Source of the DNA: Pterobdella sp. o SKG-2022 | Taxonomy: Eukaryota; Annelida; Clitellata; Hirudinida; Piscicolidae | Reading direction: 5' to 3' | Assembly: GCA_964035795.1 (NCBI GenBank) | Contig: OZ038321.1 | Coordinates: forward strand, 16,113,971-16,177,970 | DNA length: 64,000 nt | Part shown: in pieces, positions 10,801 through 24,700 of the stretch | How the letters are laid out: each line of letters starts with the position of its first letter | Position numbering within the stretch: the first letter of the stretch is position 1 | The notes under the pieces: model-generated | Seen by the model: only the letters and a program-made list of their open reading frames with translations | The model's database searches: none | Told to the model about the DNA's origin: nothing | Program-made: the position numbers and the translations under genes

Positions 10801-12720
10801 CTCTACCAGAATCTCTCAAAGCTAATCCCTCTCTGACCTGAGAATTTAAAACTTCATATCAAAGTACAGCATCTTAGGGTTTTCAACTAGCTTATTTATT
10901 GTTTTTTCTGTTTTTGGTGTGTGTAAAAAGAATCTCTTAAACGACTCACTTCTTTCAAACAAGATTTGAAGTTCACGTTCAAACTGACGTTAACAGTGAG
11001 AGCAGAATCTACGAGTGTGGCGGAAGAATCTGTACTGTGTTTGAGGTTCTTCATGTGGCCTGAAAATCCTTCAGTTACGGGACCTCTGCTGCAAGGTGAT
11101 TAATGTTTTATATGTGAAATTGATCATGTAATTTTAAAAAACTGTTTCTTTATGAATTTATCTGTTACTATTGAAGTGAAAAAAGGTTTCAAAATAATTA
11201 AATATAGATTAAAAATAGTATTTTATATATTATTCACTTAGAAATAACTTCTATACATTAGCTTGGAATATGTTAAATGGAGTCACAAACTTTAATGAAG
11301 GATTTTGTCCACCTAAAGTCAAAATAGCGCCATTCAAAGATGTTAAAGTAATTGTTCCACTTTTTTCTTTATACTCCAAGTTGATTGGGTTATCGCCGGT
11401 TGAATCCAAACGTAAAGACATTTTGGTTGGTGTGTGAGCCACAGAAAGCTAAAAAATATTTTCATTACCATTTTATCAAAACTTCAAGAACATACAAGTT
11501 TAAGTTTAAAAAACAATACTGATAATCGAGCTCACTTGGTACCACTTTCCGTTGGCATATGAGAGGTCACTGGATATAGAAAGCAGGTTGTTTTGGGTAA
11601 AAATTGAAAAGACAACACGACCATTTTGAAGGAAAACACCATAGTAGTTTTGAGTAGAAAAGGATGAAACAAGTAGGATGACTCCTTGACCCATGAAAGT
11701 TCGGAATTGCAGGTATATTTGAGCCTCTGGATTAATATTGAACGTAGGAGATGGATTGTAAAAGACGTGTCCAAAGCCATAAAAGGTTGTACAGGGGCTT
11801 ATGAATTCTTCAAAAGACAAAGATGGAGGTATTTTACAGCAGCCTGCACTCGAATCAGTTTTAAGAATATTGCTCCATAGGGGGATAATTGCTCCATTGA
11901 AGACCAGTTTGTATATGCAGCCGTTAAACCCTATTCCCGAGTCATACACTTTTTGAATCTTATGAAAGAATCATAATATCTATTAAAAAATTTTAACTAA
12001 TAAATTAAAAAATAGTTATTATGAGATTGGAATTTAATTATTCAACATGAAAAATTTAGCTTTTTTCGTAGAAAAGATATTTGCTTTTCTACCTTGAATG
12101 ACAGATTTTGAATATAAATTTCTTTTTAAAAACAGAAAATATTCATTCAAAAGTTACTAACATTTTTCAAGTTGAGAGCAAGACCGCCAACATAGAGCGG
12201 AGTGTTGAGGTTGATCCTCAAAACAGTGGTCAGAGAAGAACTAGCTGAAACTGACACAGATCCTCCCGTTGATTGCCTTGTCACAGTCAACTTCAGGTCC
12301 ATACCGTATCTGTTTATATGCGAACTATTTAATAAAAACGTTTTCAAATACTAAGTTTATAACACAACATTTCTCAATAGATTCAAATTTATCTTAAAAC
12401 CTTGACCAACAAATTTTTTTGAACTAAAAAAAAATATAATCGATATAATAAATATCCACTAAAAACAAACCTTGTGGCATAAACACTGTACCACTCCCTA
12501 GCATTCAGTTTTGCATAGTTACATAGCACCGTGCTAGTTTGAGTGTTACCTACTGAGAAACAAACCGTGAAATTCAACAGCTGAATTAAAAGTTTCTCAT
12601 TGCTCAAGTTGTTTTCAACAAAGAATAAAACTCCTCTAGCAGATTGAGGAAACATAAACTGCAGGCTTATGGAGTTGTGCATGGGGTCTTGGTTCACACC
12701 TGGGTTGATCAACTGAGGGA
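7812..12720 (-). other. LAMA5: Laminin alpha: LG1-LG5 coding block
   Basis: Fifteen exons code for five laminin G beta-sandwich domains. The recognisable strand and C-terminal signatures are PLYVGGLALNL, GFNGCIYKLVFNG, LTLGGQNPS, FLGGVPSSV, GGIEIIKFND, PLYVGGVPSN, LKGCVSSMSIQF and SGCIQRCIINDVV. Between LG3 and LG4 (exon about 10015-9760) is a proline-rich linker with CDPCPTTPTHLTC, as expected for the LG3-LG4 hinge of alpha chains. The last exon is easy to miss: frame-only reading ends at a stop just after SVPIYLGG (about 8136), but a donor there joins to 7946 and adds the closing LG5 cysteine motif. Confidence 0.85.
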
Positions 12721-15700
12721 TTGTATATTAAGTCGATAATAACTTTGCACGAAGGATTTTTAATTATGAATTGTTATTGATATAGCGCTTTTTAAGACTT
12801 GAAAGCGCTTCTTAAAAAGCTAATGTAACAAAAAACTGTGGAACAGGTGCTAATTATAGGTCCAATAAAAAATTAAACCCATATACTCTGATGCTCTACC
12901 AGCTGAGCCATATGGACCAACAAATAATACATTTAATTTGTTATCGATAATTTTTGATTCATGATATTTTATTACTACTGTTAGTGGTTTTTCTTGTAAA
13001 CAACTTTTTATGATATATTATATAATTTTTATTGATAACTTTATTGCTTATAAAAATTTTTATGCTAAAAGATGTTGTGAACATAAAATGAATTTTTTAT
13101 TTAAAATTACTTGTTCATAAGTATTACTGGCAAAAAACACTGGTTGTTCCATGGAAGTGATTTGATTTTGAATTCTTTTAAGCATTTCATCCGCCTGACA
13201 GAAAACATGGTTTTAGACAAAAATTTTAAATACTTACATACCAAATTAACTCAAAAAAACACTTCATTTTTATACCGCATTGAATTTAGACTCCAAATCA
13301 AGTCTCTTGGATGATATGAGAATCTGAGTGACATTGGTAGCGTTGAGGGATGTTCTAGCAGCTTGGTCTAATGTCACTCTGAACGTTGACACTAAAATTT
13401 TTTGAGTTTAGTTAAAAACTTTTATATTAACCATGATGTTATTCAATAACTATTCAGTTTTGTTTATATAGAATTTACATAGAAACCCAATTTGAAGTGA
13501 CTTATGGTCGACTTACACGCATTGGCTAATCCATGCAATTTAATTTTTCCTTTACTTCTATTAACATATTGTAAAATGTAACCAACTTCAATTATTGTAT
13601 TGAGAAATCAAAAATTGAATTCAAGAATCAAAATTTACTAGTAGTGCCATAAACTTCTGTAAGAAATCACAAACTGTTAGCAGAAAGACCGCTTTGAATG
13701 GTGTAAGACTCCGCAACCTTTTGAGAGACGTCAACCACGCTTGTTGACATGGTGTTGAGGGAAGTCAATAAACCATTGTGTTGATTGTTTAGAATATTTA
13801 TTTTATTTTTGATTTCATTTGATTTAGATATTCCTTGTTCGTAATCGCTGTTTAACTTAGGAGTGAGATCTAAAAAAAAAGGGGAGGGAGATAGTATTAT
13901 TAGAGTACTTCACTAGATTTTATGAAAAAGACAACACTAAAATTTTTTTTTTTTTTAAAGTACAAAGATATTTCCATTGATAAATTAATTCAACATACTA
14001 TTAACAAAGGTTTGTAATCCTTGGTATTCTTTATTGAAAGCCACCAGGTCATCATCAATTCTAGTCCACATGCTCACAGACTCTTTAAACTTTTTTATTG
14101 CTTGGTCTAATCGATTATTCAGACCTGGTTTCAAAAGTGATGGCTTATCATACATGAGTTTAGTCGGATGTAAAAATTTTTAATCATATTTTTTAATTAT
14201 TCCCCTAAAACCAAACATTCACGCTTAACGAAAAATATAATAAAATTGTTCGAGAAACATTTATTATAGGCATAAAAAAGTGTTAAACAACAGCAAAATT
14301 TACTTATAATGTTTGTTTTGGCATTCAAAGCATCAAAAGCATTTTTCAGCTCATTAGACGCTGCCAAGACCTGGCCTGCTTGTGTTGTCAACTCGGATAC
14401 TGGCACCGTATTCAAGAAACTAAATTTCAAAAAAAATTAGAAAAATTATTTATTTTCAATAAAAAAATTTCATTTAAAAAATCTTCATTCGTCGATTGAT
14501 TCGATTATTTTTATACCATTACATTAAAAAAAAATCACAATATTGCTCTGATCGGCAGAATGCATGTTTCATTCAAAGGATTCGGGGAAACTACTTATGT
14601 ACTTCCTTATATACTTTGAAAAGCATGATTTGATGAAATACGCAAAATTATTTTTTTATTTTTAAATTAAAGACCAGTTAAAGAATATGAAGCTCATAAA
14701 TACACTTCAAATATTGAAACAATTGCTATTTATCATTAATAAAAAAACTATCTAAAATTACAAGAAAAAACTCTGAAACCAGTTAAAATGCCATTACTTG
14801 GTTAAAGCGTGAAGAGTGGAGTTTATAGTGGCAGCTTGTGTTATGGAGGTTTCAAGTTCCCTGATGACATCCTCAAACTTATTTATAACGTCGACCGCGG
14901 TTTGTCCTCTGCCTTTCACAGAATCGAATGTGCTGGCAAGTTTGAAAAGTTAGATAATTATTGAGTTTTTTTTAATTTTTGATTATTTTAATATTTTACG
15001 AATGATTTTTTTACACGAAGCTTTTTTACTATATTTGCAAATGTAAGATTGCCTTGTGGAAAATTTTTCATTTCACATATTGAGCTCATGATTTCTCATT
15101 ATTTTCTTTTTTGAAAAAAATACTTGTTAACTTCAAGTATTGAAAACTCACATTCTGATACTCGATGCCTTGGTGGCTAAAGCAGTGGCCTGTGCTTCTG
15201 CCGGTTCTATGAAGCCTTTCGATGCAGACAAAGAGTTTGAAGAAGTTTCCCAGAGTCTATTCACTAAAAAATATGCTTGGTCCCATCCTCTAAAACCTTG
15301 TGTACGTGGAAAAAATATATTTTCTTTAAAGACTTAACTTTTAACGAGAACTCGTTTTTTTATAAATTTATCCAATAGTTTAAATAAAAGAGAAAAAAAT
15401 TGTGAACCGACCAGTTTGGTCATAGATAGGTGGTTTGATGGTCCAAAGACCCGTGATGAGAAGGTCAGTCTGAGCCAGTTTTTGTTGGCATGCTTGGAGA
15501 CTGCTAGAAGTTTCTTGCAGAGAAAAGCCTGTACTCAAAACAATATCATGAACTCGTTTGAAGTTTGAATCCGCTGAAGCTTTTATGTTCTGAAAAAGAA
15601 AACATAAGCAATTATAAAGATAGTATTCACAAGTTAAGCTTTTTCGATAAAAATAATATTACGATAATATTGTTAGTTGTAACAGTCAAAGTTCCCAGGT

Positions 15701-18700
15701 TGACGAAGCTGCTAGTGATAGTGTTATTTAGTTGTTGGATTTCACTGGAGGTGGAAGTGAAAAGTTCTTCTGCCGTTCTCACTGATGTTTGAATCCCTGA
15801 TACTTGTTGTAACTGCAGAAAATTACGATTATTATAAAGTCAAATGGTATTATAAAAATAGTGCAAAATCACTGCTCGGAGAAAAATATGTTGAAATAAA
15901 TTATAATATAAACCACGTTCATTTATATTATAATTTAAAAACAATAATGAAAACAAATATCCACTTGTTAAAAATTTTTACTATTAAAATCTCACTAGAA
16001 TACTAAGTTGGTTGTTTAGTTCAGTGGCTCTAGTGGCCAAAGCTTTGGTTCTGGTGTCCAAAGCATCAAGCCCCGCCTTTTCACCATCGAACATGTCTGC
16101 GTGAGTCCAAGGAAGGGCCACAAATGTTGATGCGTTGTACGGAGGTCCTTGCCACAACTTCAACAATATTCAAAAATTTTAATATGTTTTTCCAAATATA
16201 TATTTGTTTGGAAAAAAAGATAGAACACCATATATGCAGAGGTATTTGAAGTAGAAAGTCTACTGATAGCAGCCATAGAAAGAGACATTTGAGATGCATA
16301 ATCTCTGCTAATCTTGTCGGTTTGTTGCTTTATTTGTTGTACTTGAGATAAGAGAACATGAGTCTCTTCGTTGAGTTGTTGAAGTATGGTGTTGATTGAA
16401 GTGACCTAAGGTATTGTGGTCGATGATTTTTATCGTTGGTTTTAAAAATATATTTTAAGTCAAAAATAGCCACTACAGGTACTCAATTTAATTTTTATTC
16501 GTGAAAAATTTTTATTAAGTGAATTCAAAAAATGTATAGTTTATAAAATCTTTACTAGTTTTTATGAATAATATGTAATACTAACTTCACTATTCATGTT
16601 ATCTGCTTTATCCTTCCATTGCTTTGATTGAACCGACATTGCAGTGACATTTTCTTTAAACTTAGCATAAACATTAACAGTATCTCCACAAGTCCCCAAT
16701 AAAGCACAAAACCCATCTAAAACTTTTTGTTCCTTAGCCAACTCAACATCATACTCTGTGAGAATCTTCAAGTCTGCAACTAACTGTAAATACTCAATTC
16801 TCGACTTGTTCTCCATTTTCAATATGTCTTCGCCTAAACTCGTTTCACACTGACCACACTCTGGTAAAAAGAAATTTATTGTAATTAGAAAGTATCAAGT
16901 TGATAAATTTTAGCTTTTATGATGTAATGTAATGCGGTATTTATAAAGCGCTTTTCCTTATAGATCAAAGTGCTTGCTACAAATTTAATGTAGCGAAAAC
17001 ACACTGTAGAACAGGTGCTAAATTTATGTATAAAACTGAATAAAAATATATAATAACTTTTGCTAACTTACTGAATTATGAATGATAAGAAAAAATTTGT
17101 AAATTGAATTTAATTTTTTTCATGATCTTAGATCTATTTCAAACAAATTTTGTCTTATCAGGGACAAGACAAATTTTTTTTTCAGGCTCAGCATCATGGA
17201 TGAAAGCTCGATCCACCAACATGAATATATGTATCTTTGAGACGCAACATCGCTTGAATTTTTAAAAACTTTTTTGGTTTTTGATACTCTTCATCATCAT
17301 ACCTTCATGAACTTTTACAAAAAAAAAATTTTCAGTTCTATTTTTTCTTCATTTGTGCAAAGTAAACGGATTTTCGAACAATGAAACTAACAACAAAATT
17401 CATTACATAGTTTAACTTAGTAAAATTTATAATGAAAAATTTTACAAGAAGCTTTGATGGCTTTGAATTATCCATAACGAAAGTACATAAAATCGATAAA
17501 ACTCGAAAATATTAATGAGCACCACCATTCAATCAAAAACGGCACAAAAACTATTTTCCCAAAAACTCACTAATGCAATTCAAGATTTCTGTGGGACTAT
17601 AATACAAAGACTTGCACTTTTCGCATCTCCGTCCAACCACGTTGGTTGTGCAAATACACTGACCAGTGGTTGAGTCACATTGGTAGAGCATGTTCTTCTC
17701 CGTTCCCAATGGATCACAGTTGCACACTGTAAAATTATTTTTAAGAAATTGTGTTTAATTATTTTAATGAATGATTTTATAGACAATTTAATTAAAGTTT
17801 ATATTAATTCGTTTAATCTACTAACAAGCGCATGGTTTGTTGTTGGTTATTCCATAGTAGCCAGCTAGGCATGTGTCACACTTATCATTGGTAGTGTTAC
17901 TCTTACAAGGACAAATGCCCAAGTCATTACACTGCAAGTTTTGACTTCCATATTCATTACACAGGCAGTTTTTGCAACCTAAGATATGTTTGTTCTTAAA
18001 TTTCAAAGCTGTGTTTGAGAAATTAGTGAATCATTAAAATCAATCTACTGGAATTTTTTATAAATTTTTTATTCATAAAACTAACAATACAATATATCTT
18101 TAGAAAGCTTTATAATAAACTTCTTACTGAATTGTCGAAACAATAAGTATTTGAAATTAGATCTGATCATCATTATCCATGATGTTTTCGAAAATTTATT
18201 TATACCCACCATCAACAGAAAACTGGTAGAAATTGGTATCACACTGATCACAAATCCTTGATACAATACCGTCTTTGCAGGAACATTGGCCCGTTTCAAC
18301 GTTGCAAATGGTAGAAATCGAACCAGTAGTATTACAATTACAGTCTGAAAAATTTAGCATTTAGAGCTAAATGACCGAAACTTTTCATTTGCTTCAGATG
18401 TTCATAAATAAATAGTAACTTTTAAATTTTTATTTATATAGTTAATAATTCAATTCACAAACCGTCGCATTTCATAGTCGTAGGGCTCAAGTACTTGCCA
18501 GGAATGCAGCTCTCACACTTATCTCCTGTGGTCGACTCGTTACAATTTTGACAGATTCCATTTAGATCACATTTGGTGCTGTGGCCATTGCATAAGCAAG
18601 GCCTGCACGAGTTCATCAGGCTAACACTCAAATCGCCATAATAGTCATCTTTACATCTGTAATTTTTCAATTTAAAACTTGCTAATACAAAATTCACATA

Positions 18701-21700
18701 CAATTCTTATGAGAGTTTATGTAAAATAATAGATTTCTTCAGTTGAAAAACATATTCTAACATGTTACATAAGGTGCCTTTATAACCAGTAGTGCAATTA
18801 AGGCAAGTCAATGTATTGTTAACAAAACCACAATCGTTTGATTGCACTCTTGGTCCTTCACAGGGACACTTTTTACAATCTCCAGAAGGACCATCGTTCG
18901 GATCTCTGTAGTGGCCGTGCAGACAATTCTCACATGAAAAGCCTGAGTTTTAAACATTTTTCTAAAGCTCATTAGTCAACACTTTGAATGGATATATTTA
19001 AGAACTTTTTCTTAGGGTTTCTCAAAATCAACTTTTTTAACAATTTGTGTTTCGGAAAATTATATTATCAAATTAATATATTTCTGACTATTTTTACCTT
19101 TCGAAGCTTAATGTTTAATATTAAAATTGAAACATTTTCAATAAATTTCAATACAATTTTTTAGAACAAGATTAACATAGCTAAAAAAAACCTGTAGTGA
19201 AATCCTTGCAGTTTGAACACTCCCCAGTGTTAACATTGCACGTTGTGGCTTTACCATTGCAAGAACATGGAGCACAGTTTCCCAAAAAGCCCTGTGAGCT
19301 TACATTGACCCTTGTGTATCCTACTGAGCACCGCTTAAAATTTATAGTAGAATGTATAAAAAAATTTTTTCGAAATTTTTCCTTGTTCTTGTCACAATAA
19401 AAATTTAGCAGTATATTGAGTAAAAATCCAGCTTTATGATTCTAAATCTTGAAATACAATACGAGTCTTCGTTCTTTTGAATCTCTAGACGAACATTTTA
19501 AAATATAGTTATATTAACTTTTTTTAGCTGCCAATTTTTCTATTTGATTGTTGTTTTCACATTGTGGCTTAGAAAATAATCTCAAAAATGCAATTACTTT
19601 AAAAATTTAACATTTCAAATTGAAGCCTTGTTGCGTGCCAAAGCTGCCTAAGTTCAAAGGAGTTATAGAAAGAGTAGCGATTTATTAACTGCTTACAATA
19701 TGAAAATAACTGAAATTCTTTAATGATTAAAAAAATGCTTGATAAATTTTTACGCTCAGTTTTTAAAAAAATATATCTAGTCTTTTTTCATTGTTACCTT
19801 GTTATTTATGGACTTTTTATCAAGTCAAAATAACAAAAAACTACTGAATATAAACCTTATAAGTTTCAAAATATTACATTGTTGACAAAGATTTTTTAAT
19901 AAAATAAGAAAATATCGTTTTTCAGTAGTTTTTTGTTTGTATATTATCGATCACTAATGTGGCAGATAAACACAGCTTGAATGCAATAATTATTTTCGAT
20001 GACAGCCCTTCAACTCAAATAGATTAAGATGTGTTTTTTACTTGTGCACAATTTAAGTGCAAAAATGAATGAAACTGGATCACCTATGTTAAAAGTGGAC
20101 TGATGTTTTATGATGTTTTTAAGAGTGGTGGGAATAATGTTATATTATTTAACTAATCAATTGATCAAAGTATTTAAAGAAAATAATAGCGCTGTTGGTT
20201 CATCAGTACTCACAAAAAGTTAATTTGTTGGAGGAAAATAAGTATGCCTTGCTTACAATAGGTAGCAAAAAAATTTAGAAAACGAAAAATGTTTCAACTA
20301 GTCTTTTTGCAATGTTGAAAAACGTTTGGGAATCAAAAGTTTTAGAGAATGAAAAAAAATCTGAAAACTAGTTTATGTAACAACTAAATTCAAAGCCAAT
20401 TTAGTGACAAAATTTCAGTATTTTATATAGCGCTTTTTTTAGAGCTCAAAAAACTTAATGTAGCATGAGCATCTTACGGAGCAGATGCTAGTTGTTGGCC
20501 CAACACGGGATGGAACCCGATAACTTTAACAATTAGTCTAGTTTTCTGAACTATGCGTGACAAGGTGAATCAGATAAACAAAATAAAAATATTTTTTATT
20601 TATTCCAAAAAATTATAGATGAAAATTTAATAAACAATTGAAAAAATAAATGAAAAAACTAAATCTTTATGTAAATGAAAATATAGATAAAAAGATACAA
20701 TACTTTTTATAGTGCCCCGCGCTATATATTGTTTGAGCTTGTTTATTAAGTAATCAAACACTCATACATCCCTGAAACCATACCGTATAATAGGTTATTC
20801 GAAACTCTAAAAGGCAATTCAAACCTCGCAAGACCTCCCTTCATAGCCTGGTGGGCACAAACAACTCTCAACCAAGTTTGGGTCCAGTTCAAATGCTACG
20901 TCCCCTATGCTATTCGGTGAAATTCTTTCAAAATCAACATCTCATATATGAAATTTTTTTATTTTTTCAACATAAAATACCTAGTTTAAAAAAAAACATT
21001 AGTGACTTATTTAGAATAAAATTTTTTGGTTTTTGGTTGTGCACTTTTAAATCTTCAAACAAACCTGCTTTGATGTTCATTTTGTGTGAAAACAGCTGGG
21101 ATCATGAAGGCCTTCAATGGTTAAGCATATGGGTGAAGTTTAGTCACTTATCAATTGTGAAAAATCAATTAAAATGAAGCCTATCAAGTATAGGAAATTT
21201 GAAATATGAAAATATGAAGAAAACTGTTTTGATATAAAAATATCAATGAGATTAAGCAAATATTTATTAACTTTGATGTCTGACAAGGCCAGTAGTATTT
21301 TTCCTCTAGTAATGCCAGCCAAACTGTAGTCATCTATGCTGGTTAAAACATTTTTAACGCTGTAAAGGTTTGTTTGACCAGCGGGTGGTGTTGTGAAGTT
21401 TGCTATTTGGAAGAGGAACTGTTGGCCTGAAATAAATAATTTGCATCTTGATATCTCTATAAGATCAAAATGAAAAAGTTTACATTTAAACTACTTTTAA
21501 CTTTTCTATTATAGGTTTTCATAAAATTCTTTCAAGGATTTTTACAAAAACTTCACCATTTTTTCCTATTATAAGGACAGCAGGGTTTTGCGGAAAAATA
21601 GTTGGAACAGCTGTATTGCCAGCAGTCCACTGGGCATTCCATGTGACCCTTTTGAATTATGTTTGCAAAGCTTATTAACTTGATTGCTATATGAATTGTG

Positions 21701-24700
21701 GAGCTATTTTTTAGATAATTAACGAGTTTTTATAACCTGAATTTTATATAGTTTTTTTAAACTAATAACATTGTTTTCATAAACACATTTGAAAAAATTT
21801 ACTGAAATTTCCAATAACTGAAATTTTATTCATAATTAATTAGCTAATGAATTATGATAAATGAAGAGACTTTATAATTTGAAAAAACTATATAAAACAA
21901 AACTTATTATGTACTGGTTAATTGAAGAAATTTATGAAAATATAATCAGAGTTCTCACTTGGACCCGTATAAAGATAAAATATCGCCCTTAACATCAGCT
22001 ATGGACCAATAAATGTCAGCTCTTGCAGGTAAGGAAGCAGCACTCATGCCCGTTGAAGGGTCCACTGAAGGAGTTGAAGCTATGTAGGAGGAGCCTGTGT
22101 AGTGTGGAGATTTGGTCTTGAAGTTGTGAGTTTTCTAATGTATTCATGTTTAGTATACAAAATTACTGAAAAATTAATTGATTAATCATTACACCATTAA
22201 AATTCAATTTAGTTAACAAAGAAAAGAATCAAAAGCATAAGAAGTACCTTTATTATCGACAAGGACAATAGATGATGAGAGAGGATTAAGATTGAAAGGT
22301 GCAGTGATGAAGTTCGATGGAGAGCAAGTGGAAGAAACGCCCATGCAGGAGCATTTGAGACACCCATCAGGAGAAAATGACGTCATTGAAAAAGAATTCA
22401 ATTTGCATGTGTTGCACCATTGGCCTTGTACGTTGGTCTGTTTGGTTATCCAAGATAATAGGAATTTTTAAAGAATTTTTCAAAATAAGTATGATTATTA
22501 TATATATTTTCAATTATGTTCAAACAACCTTGCATTGACAAGCTCCAGTACTTTTATCACATTTTGTTGTTACTGAACCATTTTCATCGCAAGAACATTT
22601 TTCACAGCCCAAAACATTCAACCTCCAATACCCATCTTTACATTGGTCACACTTGATCCCCATCACTCCAGGCTTACAAGTGCATGCACCCGAAGTTACA
22701 TCGCATGCCAGGCTAGTTGATCCTACAGAATTGCAACCACAAGGCATACAACCTCTCACTCGATCCCAGTTATAATAATTGAGTTGACAAGAAGAACAAT
22801 CTACTCCTTCTGCTCCAGGGGGGCACAAGCATGTTCCAGTTATCGGGTTGCACATGTCATAACTCGTGCTGCTACAATTGCATGCTGTCATACGTTATTA
22901 AATATTATTTAAATAAATATTTGACAAGTTTTATTGATTCAATCTTATGTAAAGCAATTGTTTTTTCAAAAAATGTACCAGAGCATCCTGCGAGAGTGAG
23001 ACCGAAGTACTTGGAAACACATTTATCACATCTTCTTCCAGTTACAAAAGGCTTGCAGAAACACTGGCCTCCAACAGAGTTACAAGAGTCTGTTGCATTT
23101 GCACCCAGCCCATCACAACCACATAGTAAAGCCCCATTGAGGATGTAGGAAAATATTGAAAAAGCATATTTGGAGCACTCTTCTCTAAGAGCTGCATTCA
23201 CGCTGGTAAGTTTTTAAGTTTTGATGAGTTTATGTTTTTTAACATTCGAAAAACATCGTACTTTAGATGGTTAATAAGAACATTGCATTTAGTTAGAAAA
23301 TCGGAATTAGCCAGTGGATCTAGAATATCTGATGCGTTGAAAAAGGCTGTAGGAACGGCTGAAACACTATCCTGAAAACGTTTTATTTTATTAATATTGG
23401 AGGACTTGATGAATAGAAGAAAGTTAATTTAAAATTTCTACAAGCTAAGATTTCGTTTTTCTTTTTTTTTTTATTTTTTAATTACTTTTTTAAACTGAAA
23501 AACTTACTAATGAGAGTCTGGCATTAGCTGGAACTTCAGAAAAAGTCAAGGAAACTTTTAAAGGAGATCCTATAAAAATGGTTAAAGGGTTTGAAGGCAC
23601 AAAACACCACTGCCCTCTCCCAGTGCAGGCTGTCAGTGTTATCGGCAGAGTACTCGTTATCACGTCATCTGGAATTAGAAGTTTTTAATTGTTTGTTACT
23701 TTTCTATTAAGTGCGCCACTATTCATAAACTTTATGTTTTTTTCTCGATTGAATTGAAAATTTTCTAGTCTTAATCATGAAAATGATTTGCAATTTCGGT
23801 CTTACTTGGTCCGACTCCCAAAGTTCCCGCAACGTCGACGGTTGAAAAATAACGTAGAATAATTCTAAAGGTTTTTGGGTTGATATCAGTTATGCTTGAC
23901 ATATCTATTGTGGTTGTCACTGGAATCTGTATGAGGTTCGATTCTTATGAATACTCGCATTTTGACAGAAATATTGTATTTATTAACTGGGTTACGAAAA
24001 ATAAAACAAAACTGCTTTCCTATATGGAAAAGATTTTGAATCATAGAAAAGTATAAAATTATACTAATTAGAAAAACAATTAATAATACAAACCTCTTTC
24101 AAAGGAGAAACGTAACCAAACCCAGAGAACTCCGGCAAGGTTTTTTCCCAAGGAGACTCGAGTCTCTCCATCTCAGCTGAGAAATGGTTGAATTCAGGGT
24201 AGAAGTAACCCTTCGTTGGCCTGGAAAATATTTTTGTAAAGCTATGAGCTTACTTCAAATGTTGAGTGTTTTGAAAATCAACTAATTTTATGTCTTTGAA
24301 GTCTTACTTGTTGCACGTCCTTCCCTCAATCCCAAGTCTACACTGACACACTCCTGTCACCTTGTCGCAGTTCTTCTTCACTGAACCTCCAGGATCACAA
24401 TTGCACGGAATGCATCCTTTGTGGTTCGTTTTTTTTATTTGTTCGTTTGTAATTGAAAAAATTGCTCGTTTTTAATATTTTCAATACCTATAATATCGAG
24501 TTAAAAAAATGTATTTATGCTAATAAAAAAAAATAGTTTTAGCAAATGAAAAGTTTCAAGCTAAAAATTTGAATTTAAAAAAAATAGTTTTATGGTTTTC
24601 ATAAATATCTGAAAACCTTCTGGATTTGATGGATCTATATTGAAATACCCGTCTACACACCGGTCACACCTCAGTCCCATTGTGTATTTCTTGCAAGCAC

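Noticed and set aside
12880..12925. tRNA gene on the minus strand
   Set aside because: The A-box region is good, but the B-box and acceptor stem do not pair and the sequence continues into the SINE body. It is a SINE head.
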